This document shows positions 1-6,324 of a DNA stretch of 11,801 bases, in pieces. Origin of the DNA: an uncultured bacterium. Its GTDB lineage: Bacteria; Bacillota; Clostridia; Christensenellales; QALW01. Within the stretch, counting starts at the first letter, position 1. Each line of letters opens with the position of its first letter. The notes beneath the pieces are model-generated. The model did not search any database, was not told the DNA's origin, and was given only the letters and a program-made list of their open reading frames with translations. The position numbers and the translations under genes are program-made. Location: contig CAJMLN010000051.1 of the NCBI GenBank assembly GCA_905214315.1, forward strand, positions 1 to 11,801. The letters run 5' to 3'.

Positions 1-488
1 TTTGGGCAGAGGCTTTATCGGATATTGCAACCCATGCACCCGAGCGCATACCTATTGCTCCTCTGCCGGTGGCTATGAGAAGGCCTGTAGCAGTGGGCTG
101 TTGCTTAAAATAACCGTTGCAAAGGTTAAGTATGTATTCCTTGTCCGGCTCTGAGGCTTGAACATATTCCTTATTCGTGCCTAATGGGTGGTGCATTTCT
201 TCTGTGAGGTATTCAAGTGATATTTTTCTTTTATATTTCCGGCTCCAGCCCCTCAATGCGTTATACTTAGCGTTGCGGATAGCGACAACGCAAAAAGGCA
301 TGGAACGTGTACTCGACATACCCTTTGTATTCTTCAGTACAAGGGGCATAGCACTCTTTTCTCCACAAAGGAGACTCGCTTTTGATTGCCTTTTTGCAAA
401 GGCCGGCGGGGCTGTCAACGGCGGCGCAGGCGTGCCGTTTATCTTGAGCGCTTGCTGGCTCGGCTAACTTTGCTATTTTTGCGGCCAA
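1..488 (-). pseudogene. Frameshifted, partial sigma-70-like regulator remnant (conjugative-element type)
   Basis: Two minus-strand frames together read like one protein. The upstream frame gives residues ending in EEYKGYVEYTFHAF. The other frame, from about position 295 downward, gives CVVAIRNAKYNALRGWSRK followed by KRKISLEYLTEEMHHPLGTN, and stays open to the left edge. They join if one T is removed from the T5 run at 292-296. From memory, the pattern (YVEYTF.AFC...IRN...ISLEYLTEE) resembles the N-terminal part of small sigma-70-like proteins encoded on clostridial conjugative transposons. Beyond about position 165 the open frame no longer looks like that family, while a fragment in another frame (TVILSNSPLLQAF) does, so more than one frameshift is likely. 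Only about 130-385 is convincing. The ATG at 488 is the farthest possible start and may not be real. The family assignment is recall, not a search. An ordinary hypothetical gene or a sequencing error are alternatives. Confidence 0.35.
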
Positions 489-1248
489 TAATTAAAACCC
501 ACTTTTGATTAAAACAAATTTCATTGTTCTCCATGTATGGGGAAAAACCGGTTTTCTCTTTGCCGCTCATATCATTTTTCATGCGTTCTGTAATTTCAGT
601 TTGTGTATGTTCTGGTGTTTTTGTAAGTGCAAGCCAATTTTTCAGTTTCTGCTTCATCTCGGCTTTTTCGCATTTTTCTATGGAAAAACTGTGTGCGGCA
701 AATAGATTCAGCATTTCATTCATACTCATGTTTTTTACATGAGAGGGGTCACGCAAGGTTTCAATTTTATCTTCTGTATTTCGTAATTCTTCATCAGTAG
801 CTTCCATATCAATCAGAACCAATTTACCACCGGGACGTAAGACCCTTGACATTTCAGAAAAAACGGTATTCGTATCTGTAAAATGGTGGAATGCAAGACG
901 TGAAAACACAATATCAAAATTTTCATTTAGGAAAGGTAATTCTTCCGCATAGCCTTTTATGAAAATCATGTTATTCATACAACTACTGTCTGCTTTCTCT
1001 TTTCCAACAGTCAGCATGGGAAGTGTTGCGTCCAGACATACAATCGTGTGTGCAAACGGGGCAAAGGAACGGCCGCAAGCACAGGTTCCGGCGGCAATCT
1101 CTAAAATAATATCCTGCTTGTTCGGCGCAACACAGGATAATGTATTATTCAAATACTCCTCTTTTGTAAAATTTAGTTCTGCACTTTCAAAATTTTCTGC
1201 CTGTATTTCAAAAGAATGATTGATGTCGGTAAAATTAATTGGTTTCAT
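439..1248 (-). CDS. Class I SAM-dependent methyltransferase (UbiE/Methyltransf_11-like)
   Basis: The 269-aa protein has a Rossmann-type methyltransferase fold. Motif I, the SAM-binding glycine loop, is ILEIAAGTCACG (residues 49-59). The acidic ribose-binding residue is D73 in VCLDAT. The adenine-contact segment is GYAEELPF (99-106), followed by FDIVFSRLAFHH (111-122) and RVLRPGGKLVLID (135-147). The substrate cannot be read from sequence; small molecules are usual for this subgroup. The start is the ATG at 1246-1248 with AAGGAGG five bases upstream. It begins 12 bases after the ogt stop and is probably the last gene of the repair operon. The natural end looks like NQKWVLIIGRK near residue 257. 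The remaining basic residues (KNSKVSRASKRSR) come from reading into the flanking sigma-like remnant, so the 3' end is probably altered by recombination. Methyltransferase is certain; role in alkylation defence is only suggested by context. Confidence 0.85.
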   Translation of the reverse strand: MKPINFTDINHSFEIQAENFESAELNFTKEEYLNNTLSCVAPNKQDIILEIAAGTCACGRSFAPFAHTIVCLDATLPMLTVGKEKADSSCMNNMIFIKGYAEELPFLNENFDIVFSRLAFHHFTDTNTVFSEMSRVLRPGGKLVLIDMEATDEELRNTEDKIETLRDPSHVKNMSMNEMLNLFAAHSFSIEKCEKAEMKQKLKNWLALTKTPEHTQTEITERMKNDMSGKEKTGFSPYMENNEICFNQKWVLIIGRKNSKVSRASKRSR

Positions 1249-1259
1249 TACGTCCTCCT

Positions 1260-1793
1260 TTACGGGGCTGTACTATGCTTGGGAATAAAATACTCCTGTT
1301 TTAAAGCCCCCTCCAACTTGAGTAGTTCAATTTTTTTCTTTATACCACCGGCATACCCGGTCAAGCTTCCATTTGTCCCTACCACCCGATGACAGGGGAC
1401 AATAATGGAAATCTCATTACGGGCGACAGCCCCGCCTACCGCCTGTGCCGACATACGCTTTAATCCTCGTTTGGCGGCAAGTTGTTTTGCGATTTCACCG
1501 TAGGTCATAGTCTGCCCGTATGGTATGGAATAGAGGATTTCCCATACCTCATTTTGAAAATCAGTGCCGATAAAGTGGAGCGGCACCTTACAGTCCGGCT
1601 CCCTTCCAGAGAAATAGATATCAAGCCACGTTTTCGCCTGTTCAAACACGGGAAGTTCTTTTTCCTCATGTTCCTTTTTCAGATAAAGGGCAAAATATTT
1701 TTGACCTTCAAACCATAGTCCTGTTAAGCCGATTTCATCTGCGGCCAGCAGGATTTCTCCCATCGGAGATTGATAGTGACTGATGTACTGCAT
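1260..1793 (-). CDS. ogt: Methylated-DNA--[protein]-cysteine S-methyltransferase (O6-alkylguanine repair)
   Basis: This 177-aa protein is a suicide repair enzyme that transfers alkyl groups from O6-alkylguanine (and O4-alkylthymine) in DNA to its own cysteine. The active-site motif is IIVPCHRVVG, with the nucleophile at C134. The N-terminal ribonuclease-H-like domain (about 1-80) and the C-terminal helical DNA-binding domain starting at FQNEVWEILYSIPYGQTMTYGEIA (79-102) are complete. At the usual arginine-finger position of the recognition helix there is a glutamine (SAQAVGGAV, Q117); I recall this as common in Firmicute relatives. The frame opens 36 codons further upstream, but the ATG at 1791-1793 is chosen because GGAGG lies six to eight bases before it and the family begins with this short lead. 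It starts one base after the stop of the preceding gene, so translational coupling is likely. Confidence 0.93.
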   Translation of the reverse strand: MQYISHYQSPMGEILLAADEIGLTGLWFEGQKYFALYLKKEHEEKELPVFEQAKTWLDIYFSGREPDCKVPLHFIGTDFQNEVWEILYSIPYGQTMTYGEIAKQLAAKRGLKRMSAQAVGGAVARNEISIIVPCHRVVGTNGSLTGYAGGIKKKIELLKLEGALKQEYFIPKHSTAP

Positions 1794-1794
1794 A

Positions 1795-2160
1795 TTATTC
1801 CTCCACCTCAAAATATCGGTTAGAGTCCTGCGGGGCCTGTGTACGGTCTGTGTCCGTATAAGAACGGATTTCAGAGCAGACGGTAATTTTATAGCTTTCA
1901 AACAGCTTTTCCCGTCCCTCTTTCTGGCTCATACGGTGCTGCACAACATTCCGCCAACGCTCTACGGCAGCTTCGTCTGTCCATACATTTATGGACAGCA
2001 ATTTTTTCTCCTCATTTAAGCTGGAAAAGCGTTCTGCCCGGAGAAAGCCTTCAAAACCGGCTAACAGCGGTTTTAGCATGGCTACAAGGTCAAGATATTT
2101 TTTCATTCCAGCTTTGGTCGGTTTTATTTCAAATAAGACAATGATATTTTCCACTTTCAT
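1795..2160 (-). CDS. ABM-superfamily monooxygenase-like protein (antibiotic biosynthesis monooxygenase fold)
   Basis: This small alpha/beta-barrel protein of about 121 aa starts MKVENIIVLFEIKP. The family pattern WTDEAAVERWRNVVQHRMSQKEGR lies near residues 61-85, in which a Trp/His-containing helix pair precedes the last strands (YKITVCSEI). ABM proteins include cofactor-free monooxygenases acting on quinol-like or polyketide substrates, heme-degrading IsdG-type enzymes, and many of unknown role; nothing here identifies a substrate. The start is uncertain. AAGGAGG sits only two bases before the ATG at 2158-2160, while a GTG two codons later (2152-2154) would have an eight-base spacer. A longer frame from 2217 would overlap the preceding gene and looks unlikely. 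The gene ends one base before ogt and begins 13 bases after the Ada-domain gene, placing it inside the repair operon, where it is an unexpected member. Confidence 0.75.
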   Translation of the reverse strand: MKVENIIVLFEIKPTKAGMKKYLDLVAMLKPLLAGFEGFLRAERFSSLNEEKKLLSINVWTDEAAVERWRNVVQHRMSQKEGREKLFESYKITVCSEIRSYTDTDRTQAPQDSNRYFEVEE

Positions 2161-2173
2161 TTCCTCCTTATGT

Positions 2174-2389
2174 TCAGATGTTTTCTGGTTTACATAGTTT
2201 ACATGGCCGGTAGCCATTTTTTAACGCTTCTTCTAAAGTATCAAAAAACACCATGTTTTTTTCTAAAGGTATTCGGGAATAACAGGACGGCAGGCAAACG
2301 ATTTTTGTGGATTTTACCGCAACAAAAAATTTACCGTCATATCTTTTGTCCCGATTTTTGACTGCGCTTATTTGTTTTGTTCGTTCCAT
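2174..2389 (-). CDS. Stand-alone Ada metal-binding domain (methylphosphotriester-DNA repair)
   Basis: The 71-aa protein corresponds to the N-terminal zinc domain of Ada and nothing else. The four zinc-thiolate cysteines are C32, C36 (CLPSC) and C63, C66 (CKLC). Their spacing of 4, 27 and 3 equals that of C38, C42, C69 and C72 in E. coli Ada. The order YDGKFFVAVKSTKIVC ... NMVFFDTLEEALKNGYRPCKLCKP is the textbook pattern. In Ada the first of these cysteines accepts a methyl group from Sp-methylphosphotriesters, which turns on DNA binding by the attached AraC domain. Here no AraC domain is fused. The start ATG (2387-2389) has AGGAG six bases upstream. The first 53 bases overlap the 3' end of the glycosylase gene, so the two are probably translationally coupled. 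It may be a repair-only scavenger, or it may signal to the neighbouring AraC protein; the latter is inference. Confidence 0.9.
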   Translation of the reverse strand: MERTKQISAVKNRDKRYDGKFFVAVKSTKIVCLPSCYSRIPLEKNMVFFDTLEEALKNGYRPCKLCKPENI

Positions 2390-3035
2390 GATTTACTCCT
2401 TTCTTGGGCGCATAATCTTTCATATCGGCATTCCCCGCGACAGCCCATAAATACAAACTGGCAATACTGCAATAGGGGCTAAAACGCCTGCGGTATTTTT
2501 CAAAGAGTCTACGGTCTATTTTTCTATGATGATAGACCATGCGCAAGCCACGCTGGATTGCCAAATCATCAAAGCTGAAGATATTCGGACGCTGTAAACA
2601 AAAAAGCAGAATCATTTCCGCTGTCCATACACCAATACCTTTTAGAGAGGTCAGCATTTTAATCGCTTCACTATCCGGCAATCGGGAAATTTCCTCCAAA
2701 TCAAACGCTTCGCTTTGTACTTTTTCCGCAAAATCTTTGATATATTCTGCCTTACGAAACGTCATGCCGAAAGACTGTAACTCTGGAATTTCAGCTGCCA
2801 GTATGCTTTCTGCGGTTATTTCTTCAAATTGTTCTTTCATGCGCCACCAGATTGTTGCCTGTGCTTTTGTTGATATTTGCTGGCCGATCATATGATGTAT
2901 GACAGAGGAAAACAGGTCATTATCCATTTCACGTTCAATATGACCGATTTTTTCAATGATTTCACCGAACACCTTATCTTTCTTTTTTAAATATTCGGTT
3001 TCCTTATCGCCATATTGAAAATACAAATGTTTCAC
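2337..3035 (-). CDS. DNA-3-methyladenine glycosylase, HhH-GPD family (AlkA-like, lacking the N-terminal domain)
   Basis: The 232-aa protein is a base-excision enzyme expected to remove N3- and N7-alkylated purines. The helix-hairpin-helix is LKGIGVWTAEM (131-141). The catalytic aspartate follows in FSFDDLAIQRG (D156/D157). The preceding segment HHMIGQQISTKAQATIWWRM (47-66) is typical of AlkA/MAG proteins. It lacks the about 90-residue TBP-like N-terminal domain of E. coli AlkA, as do other short AlkA-type enzymes, and has no FeS-cluster cysteines, so it is not an endonuclease III. The start is a GTG at 3033-3035 (MKHLYFQYGD), with a weak AAGGGA about eight bases upstream. The basic C-terminal tail (KKGVNHGTNKTNKRSQKSGQKI, 211-232) is encoded where the Ada-domain gene begins and may be a product of that overlap. 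It is the first gene of the operon, facing the divergent AraC gene. Confidence 0.9.
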   Translation of the reverse strand: MKHLYFQYGDKETEYLKKKDKVFGEIIEKIGHIEREMDNDLFSSVIHHMIGQQISTKAQATIWWRMKEQFEEITAESILAAEIPELQSFGMTFRKAEYIKDFAEKVQSEAFDLEEISRLPDSEAIKMLTSLKGIGVWTAEMILLFCLQRPNIFSFDDLAIQRGLRMVYHHRKIDRRLFEKYRRRFSPYCSIASLYLWAVAGNADMKDYAPKKGVNHGTNKTNKRSQKSGQKI

Positions 3036-3095
3036 CCTCTGTTCCCTTGACTTTTTCTTTGAAATCCATTATGATTTTATCACGAAATAATGCGC

Positions 3096-3124
3096 TGGAC
3101 TATCGCAAAATCCCCGAATATTAT
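3096..3124 (+). promoter_or_regulatory. Probable promoter of the AraC regulator gene
   Basis: TGGACT (3096-3101) and TATTAT (3119-3124) are separated by 17 bases and match four and five of six positions of the sigma-A consensus. Transcription would start near 3131, giving a leader of about 23 nt. The -10 box lies inside the palindrome at 3116-3134, and the -35 box abuts the upstream half of the direct repeat. Binding there would plausibly block this promoter (autoregulation). For the opposite operon only a lone -10-like TAAAAT (complement of 3074-3079) without a good -35 is seen, as expected if that promoter needs an activator. Confidence 0.5.
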
Positions 3125-3136
3125 CGTAATATTCCC
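3101..3136. promoter_or_regulatory. 21-bp-spaced direct repeat, candidate AraC-type operator
   Basis: TATCGCAAAATCCCC (3101-3115) is repeated as TATCGTAATATTCCC (3122-3136), with 12 of 15 positions identical. The start-to-start distance is 21 bp, two turns of the helix. AraC-family regulators often bind such in-phase direct repeats. The site lies between the divergent repair operon and the AraC gene. Assignment to the neighbouring regulator is inference. Confidence 0.45.
3116..3134. repeat. Perfect inverted repeat, 8-bp arms with 3-bp centre
   Basis: GAATATTA-TCG-TAATATTC is a perfect dyad overlapping the -10 box of the AraC promoter and the downstream half of the 21-bp direct repeat. It ends 19 bases before the ATG at 3154. 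It is AT-rich and not followed by a T-run, so an operator is more likely than a terminator. Confidence 0.6.
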
Positions 3137-3153
3137 AAAAAAGAGAAAGGTAG

Positions 3154-4038
3154 ATGGATTTGGAAAAGGAAAACTATATCAACTCAATCAATTTGAATAT
3201 AAACACGGATTTTCCGTATCTTGTCCTTGATGTAATAGGCAAAAATTCTTACCCGCGAAATCCGGGATTTCAGGTCATGCACTGGCATGAGGATTTACAA
3301 TTTATTTATGTACTGGAGGGAATCATTGAAGTTCGGACACTCGATAATTCGGTTCAGATACAGGCGGGAGAAGCAATCTTTATCAATAAAGATGTGGTGC
3401 ATTTTGTAGGCGAAATTAAAAACTGCCATTATAACAGCTTTCTGTTCCCGTCATACTTTCTTGCTTTTTATGCGGGAAGTCCTGCAAAAGATTTTGTGGA
3501 CAGCGTTATAACGAATGAACGGCTGCCCTTTGTCCATTTCACATCTGCTGTCGGGTGGCATAAAGAGATAACAACACTTTTACAACAATTAGTTCGGCTT
3601 GAACAAGACAAGACAATTTTCTATGTGTATGAAGTCTTAGTTAAGTTATCTTCACTCTGGTTAATAATGCGTAAAAATATCAGAGTTCCGCAGGAACAGA
3701 AAGAAAGCGTTGTTCATCTCCGGATGCAAAAAATTCTGCGTTTTATTGAAGAACACTTTTCAGAAGCTATTACATTGTCTGACCTGTCTGCAAGCGCAAG
3801 TATCAGTAAGTCGGAATGTTCCCGTTGTTTCAAAATAAGCATGAACACTACGCCTTATAAATATTTAACCGAATACCGCTTGTCAAAGGCCGCGCAACTT
3901 TTAGCAAAAACAAATGAGCCTGTCGGCAATATTGCTGCGGCTGTGGGATTTTATCAGATGAGCCACTTTGGAAAATGCTTTAAGAAAAAAACAGGCTATT
4001 CTCCAAAGGCATACCGGAAAATGGAGAATAGCCATTAA
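3154..4038 (+). CDS. Cupin-AraC family transcriptional regulator, divergent to the repair operon
   Basis: The 294-aa protein has an N-terminal cupin sensor domain (about 38-90: MHWHEDLQFIYVLEG, then QAGEAIFINKDVVHFV). A helical linker follows, then a C-terminal AraC/XylS double helix-turn-helix (about 190-290). The first HTH falls in ITLSDLSASASISKSECSRCFK (206-227) and the second in PVGNIAAAVGFYQMSHFGKCFKKKTGYSPKAYR (256-288), the family signature. It lacks both the Ada zinc domain and the O6-alkylguanine methyltransferase domain, so it is not an AdaA/Ada protein. The cupin would normally sense a small ligand. The ATG at 3154 has only a weak AAAGG three bases upstream, suggesting low translation. 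Its divergent position, sharing a 118-bp spacer with the repair genes, suggests it controls them and itself. Ligand unknown. Confidence 0.9.
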   Translation: MDLEKENYINSINLNINTDFPYLVLDVIGKNSYPRNPGFQVMHWHEDLQFIYVLEGIIEVRTLDNSVQIQAGEAIFINKDVVHFVGEIKNCHYNSFLFPSYFLAFYAGSPAKDFVDSVITNERLPFVHFTSAVGWHKEITTLLQQLVRLEQDKTIFYVYEVLVKLSSLWLIMRKNIRVPQEQKESVVHLRMQKILRFIEEHFSEAITLSDLSASASISKSECSRCFKISMNTTPYKYLTEYRLSKAAQLLAKTNEPVGNIAAAVGFYQMSHFGKCFKKKTGYSPKAYRKMENSH

Positions 4039-4348
4039 AATTTTGTTATCAGCACAGTAGGCTGCACTGTCAAAGTCTTGTGTTGCTTTATGGCATAGGA
4101 GCATTGTCACACATTTACGCAGGTATTGATTCACGGTGTACAAAGATGCTTGGGAATATTGGTGTTGTCCTATTGAATGGTACGGCGGGAATTGCAGGAA
4201 CATACGCTTGTGCAAATTCAAGCTTTCTTTACAGCGGCATTTTTCAGTTATATATCATCAGAATAAAGATCCTTCTTGTCTGGCTAAAGAGCTTTTTGCT
4301 TTGTGTTTTGCACAGGAAGAATGGAAAAGAGAAAATACAAAGATCTGA
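4039..4348. other. Intergenic stretch with no supportable gene
   Basis: About 310 bases separate the AraC stop from the terminator of the next operon. Open frames of 70-106 codons occur on both strands, but none has a good ribosome binding site or a recognisable protein pattern. A weak 5-bp stem (ACAGT/ACTGT near 4054-4070) follows the AraC gene without a T-run, so it is not a convincing terminator. The stretch could hold the decayed tail of a former gene. Confidence 0.5.
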
Positions 4349-4384
4349 AAATGAACAAAAGAGAGAGGGAACATTGTTCCCTCT
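4349..4384 (-). terminator. Rho-independent terminator of the dehydrogenase/isomerase operon
   Basis: AGAGGGAAC-ATT-GTTCCCTCT (4364-4384) is a perfect 9-bp stem with a 3-base loop, starting eight bases beyond the isomerase stop. Read on the minus strand it is followed by a T-rich stretch (CTCTTTTGTTCATTTT), the correct orientation for ending the operon read from 6293 to 4393. The T-tract is interrupted, so efficiency may be moderate. Confidence 0.7.
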
Positions 4385-4392
4385 TCTATAGA

Positions 4393-5226
4393 CTACCGTA
4401 TATGGAAACGGTCTAAAAATTCCGCGGCCTCCCGGATATCGCCGGCAGGGTTTTCCCCGCATTCACGCTCGATGGTAAGAAAGCCGTTATAGCCGATATC
4501 CCGAAGGGCCTGCAGATAATCGGACCAATTTACATTTCCCTGTCCCAGCGGCACTTCGCGGAAGCCGGCGGCATCCTCCTGGGGAATTCCGTAGTAGCGC
4601 GGAGCAAAAACGGCTTTGCAGTTTACGGGATGTACCTGGAGACCATCCTTGGCATGGGTGTGTACGATGTAGTCCTTCAAGGTATATACGGCCTGCACCG
4701 GATCATCGCCGGCACACATTACAAGATTAGCAGGATCCAGATTTACCGCGACACCGTCGCTGCCCAGCTGATCCAGGAATTTTTTCAGCAGAATTGCTTT
4801 TTCCGGGCCGGTTTCAACGGCGAAGTGACCGTTCATTTCTCCGGCAAATTCAGCCAGCTCTTTGCAGACTCTGTGCATGGATTCATACTGGATGCAGTTT
4901 TCTGTTTCGGGGACTACGCCGATATGGGTAGTCACAATGTTGGTTCCCAGCTCCAGCGCCGCTTCCAGTACCCATTTTTCACGTTCAATCAGTTCACGGT
5001 TTTCCTGATAAAACATGTCACAGCCGAAATCACCGCAGAGCGCGGAAAAGAGGAGACCATGGTCATCGGCCATTTGCTTTAATGCTTTTATTTCCTTTTT
5101 GTCTGCGTGGAATTTTAAAAAGTTTCCCGCATAGAGCTGAATTCCGTCCGCGCCGATAGCTTTTGCCTCCTGCAGCGAGGAAAGAAGATCCTTCTGAAAG
5201 CTTTCAATAATTACACCTATTTTCAT
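4393..5226 (-). CDS. Sugar phosphate isomerase/epimerase family TIM-barrel protein
   Basis: The 277-aa protein belongs to the xylose isomerase-like TIM barrel (AP endonuclease 2) superfamily. Probable metal ligands are E138 (FAVETG), D164 (NLDPANL), H189/H191 (VHTHAKD) and a glutamate in FLTIERE (253 or 255). H101 (THIGV) lies at the end of an inner strand, and PLGQGNVNW (226-234) is the usual late loop. Members isomerise, epimerise or dehydrate sugars, keto-sugars or inositols; the substrate is not readable here. The ATG at 5224-5226 has AAGGAG seven bases upstream, and this site overlaps the stop of the upstream oxidoreductase gene, so the two are coupled. The pairing with a Gfo/Idh/MocA oxidoreductase is typical of oxidation-isomerisation routes for unusual sugars or glycosides. 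No signal peptide, so cytoplasmic. Confidence 0.88.
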   Translation of the reverse strand: MKIGVIIESFQKDLLSSLQEAKAIGADGIQLYAGNFLKFHADKKEIKALKQMADDHGLLFSALCGDFGCDMFYQENRELIEREKWVLEAALELGTNIVTTHIGVVPETENCIQYESMHRVCKELAEFAGEMNGHFAVETGPEKAILLKKFLDQLGSDGVAVNLDPANLVMCAGDDPVQAVYTLKDYIVHTHAKDGLQVHPVNCKAVFAPRYYGIPQEDAAGFREVPLGQGNVNWSDYLQALRDIGYNGFLTIERECGENPAGDIREAAEFLDRFHIR

Positions 5227-5237
5227 TGTTTTCTCCT

Positions 5238-6293
5238 TTAAAAGATAATTTCCCGGTTTTGCTCGGAGGATTCGTACAGCGCATCGAGTAATTTGGCACT
5301 GTCAATCACATTGTCAATATGGCTTCTGGTTTTGATCTCACCCGTAAGCGCGTCAATGAAGGCACGGTCTTCGCAGGCATGGGAGCTTGGAATTTCATAT
5401 TCGGGTGTTTCACTCTCCAGAGTAGCGCCGTCCCAGAATTCAAAATGTCCGCCGTAGGTCAGGCGTGCTCCGCCCTTATCGCCGAGGAAATCGACATACA
5501 TTTCGGTTTTGCCCACGTTCTGCGCCCAGGCACCGGTAAAAGTGATGCTGGGGCCGGCGGTGCGGATATAGCCGGTTACAAAGTCGTCCACGTCGTTTGT
5601 TCCGTTTTCAATATCAGCGGTGTTTTCCGCCCACATGCCGGTGTATTTATAGGCTTTCATATCCTTGGCCATTTCGCTGTAGGCGTTGCAGGAGGCCGTT
5701 TTTAAAGAAGGATTGCCTAAAATATAGAGGATCAGATCCAAAAAGTGTATGCCCCAGTCAATCAGAACGCCGCCGCCGGACTGCGCTTTTGTTGTGAAGG
5801 GACCGCCGAGACCGGGAATGCATCTGAAATCACGGAATGAGCAGTTGACGTTATATATTTTGCCGAATTTTCCTGCGTCAAACCACTCTTTTATTTTTTC
5901 CACGGACTTATGATAGCGGTTGCATACGCCGATATTTAAGAGTTTGTCCTGCTTTTTTGCCTCTTGGGCCATTTCCAGTGAAAGCTTGAAGTTTACGGTG
6001 ATGGGTTTTTCACAAAACACATGCTTTTTTGCCCGCAGCGCATCCATGGTAATGGTATAGTGGGTATAGTTGGGGGTCAGTACAAATACGGCTTCCACCT
6101 CGGGATCCCGGAGGGCAACGTGATAGTCCGTAATCACGTTTTCAATTTTAGGAAAATTCTTTTTGCTGTTTGCTGCCCGTTCCTCGATGATGTCGCATCC
6201 GTATTTGATGCGTACATCATCCATTTTTTCAAAAGCCGGAAGGTGCGCCGCGTTTGCAATTCCGCCGCAGCCGATTACTGCTATTGTTCTCAT
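5238..6293 (-). CDS. Gfo/Idh/MocA family NAD(P)-dependent oxidoreductase
   Basis: The 351-aa protein has an N-terminal Rossmann domain (AVIGCGGIANAAHLPAF, 5-21) and the family signature CEKPITV (94-100), whose lysine (K96) is catalytic. The C-terminal alpha/beta domain carries GGGVLIDWGIHFLDLILY (173-190), where D179 and H183 fit the usual active-site pair. Family members oxidise or reduce sugar and cyclitol hydroxyls; cofactor and substrate are not certain from sequence. The frame opens 20 codons upstream, but the ATG at 6291-6293 is chosen because AAGGAG lies eight bases before it and the glycine-rich loop then falls at the normal distance. It is the first gene of a two-gene operon with its own promoter at 6325-6353, divergent from an AraC regulator. 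No transporter or kinase accompanies it here. Confidence 0.92.
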   Translation of the reverse strand: MRTIAVIGCGGIANAAHLPAFEKMDDVRIKYGCDIIEERAANSKKNFPKIENVITDYHVALRDPEVEAVFVLTPNYTHYTITMDALRAKKHVFCEKPITVNFKLSLEMAQEAKKQDKLLNIGVCNRYHKSVEKIKEWFDAGKFGKIYNVNCSFRDFRCIPGLGGPFTTKAQSGGGVLIDWGIHFLDLILYILGNPSLKTASCNAYSEMAKDMKAYKYTGMWAENTADIENGTNDVDDFVTGYIRTAGPSITFTGAWAQNVGKTEMYVDFLGDKGGARLTYGGHFEFWDGATLESETPEYEIPSSHACEDRAFIDALTGEIKTRSHIDNVIDSAKLLDALYESSEQNREIIF

Positions 6294-6324
6294 AAAAATT
6301 ACTCCTTTATTTTTTCTTTCTTTT

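Noticed and set aside
177..467. A 96-codon plus-strand open frame
   Set aside because: It is antisense to the sigma-like remnant, with no ribosome binding site and no recognisable protein.
3154..4038. Naming the first AraC regulator as adaA
   Set aside because: It has a cupin N-terminus and lacks the zinc cysteines of AdaA, so the name would be wrong.
4080..4391. Overlapping open frames of 70-106 codons on both strands in the spacer
   Set aside because: None has a proper ribosome binding site or a known pattern, and the longest plus-strand one runs through the terminator hairpin.
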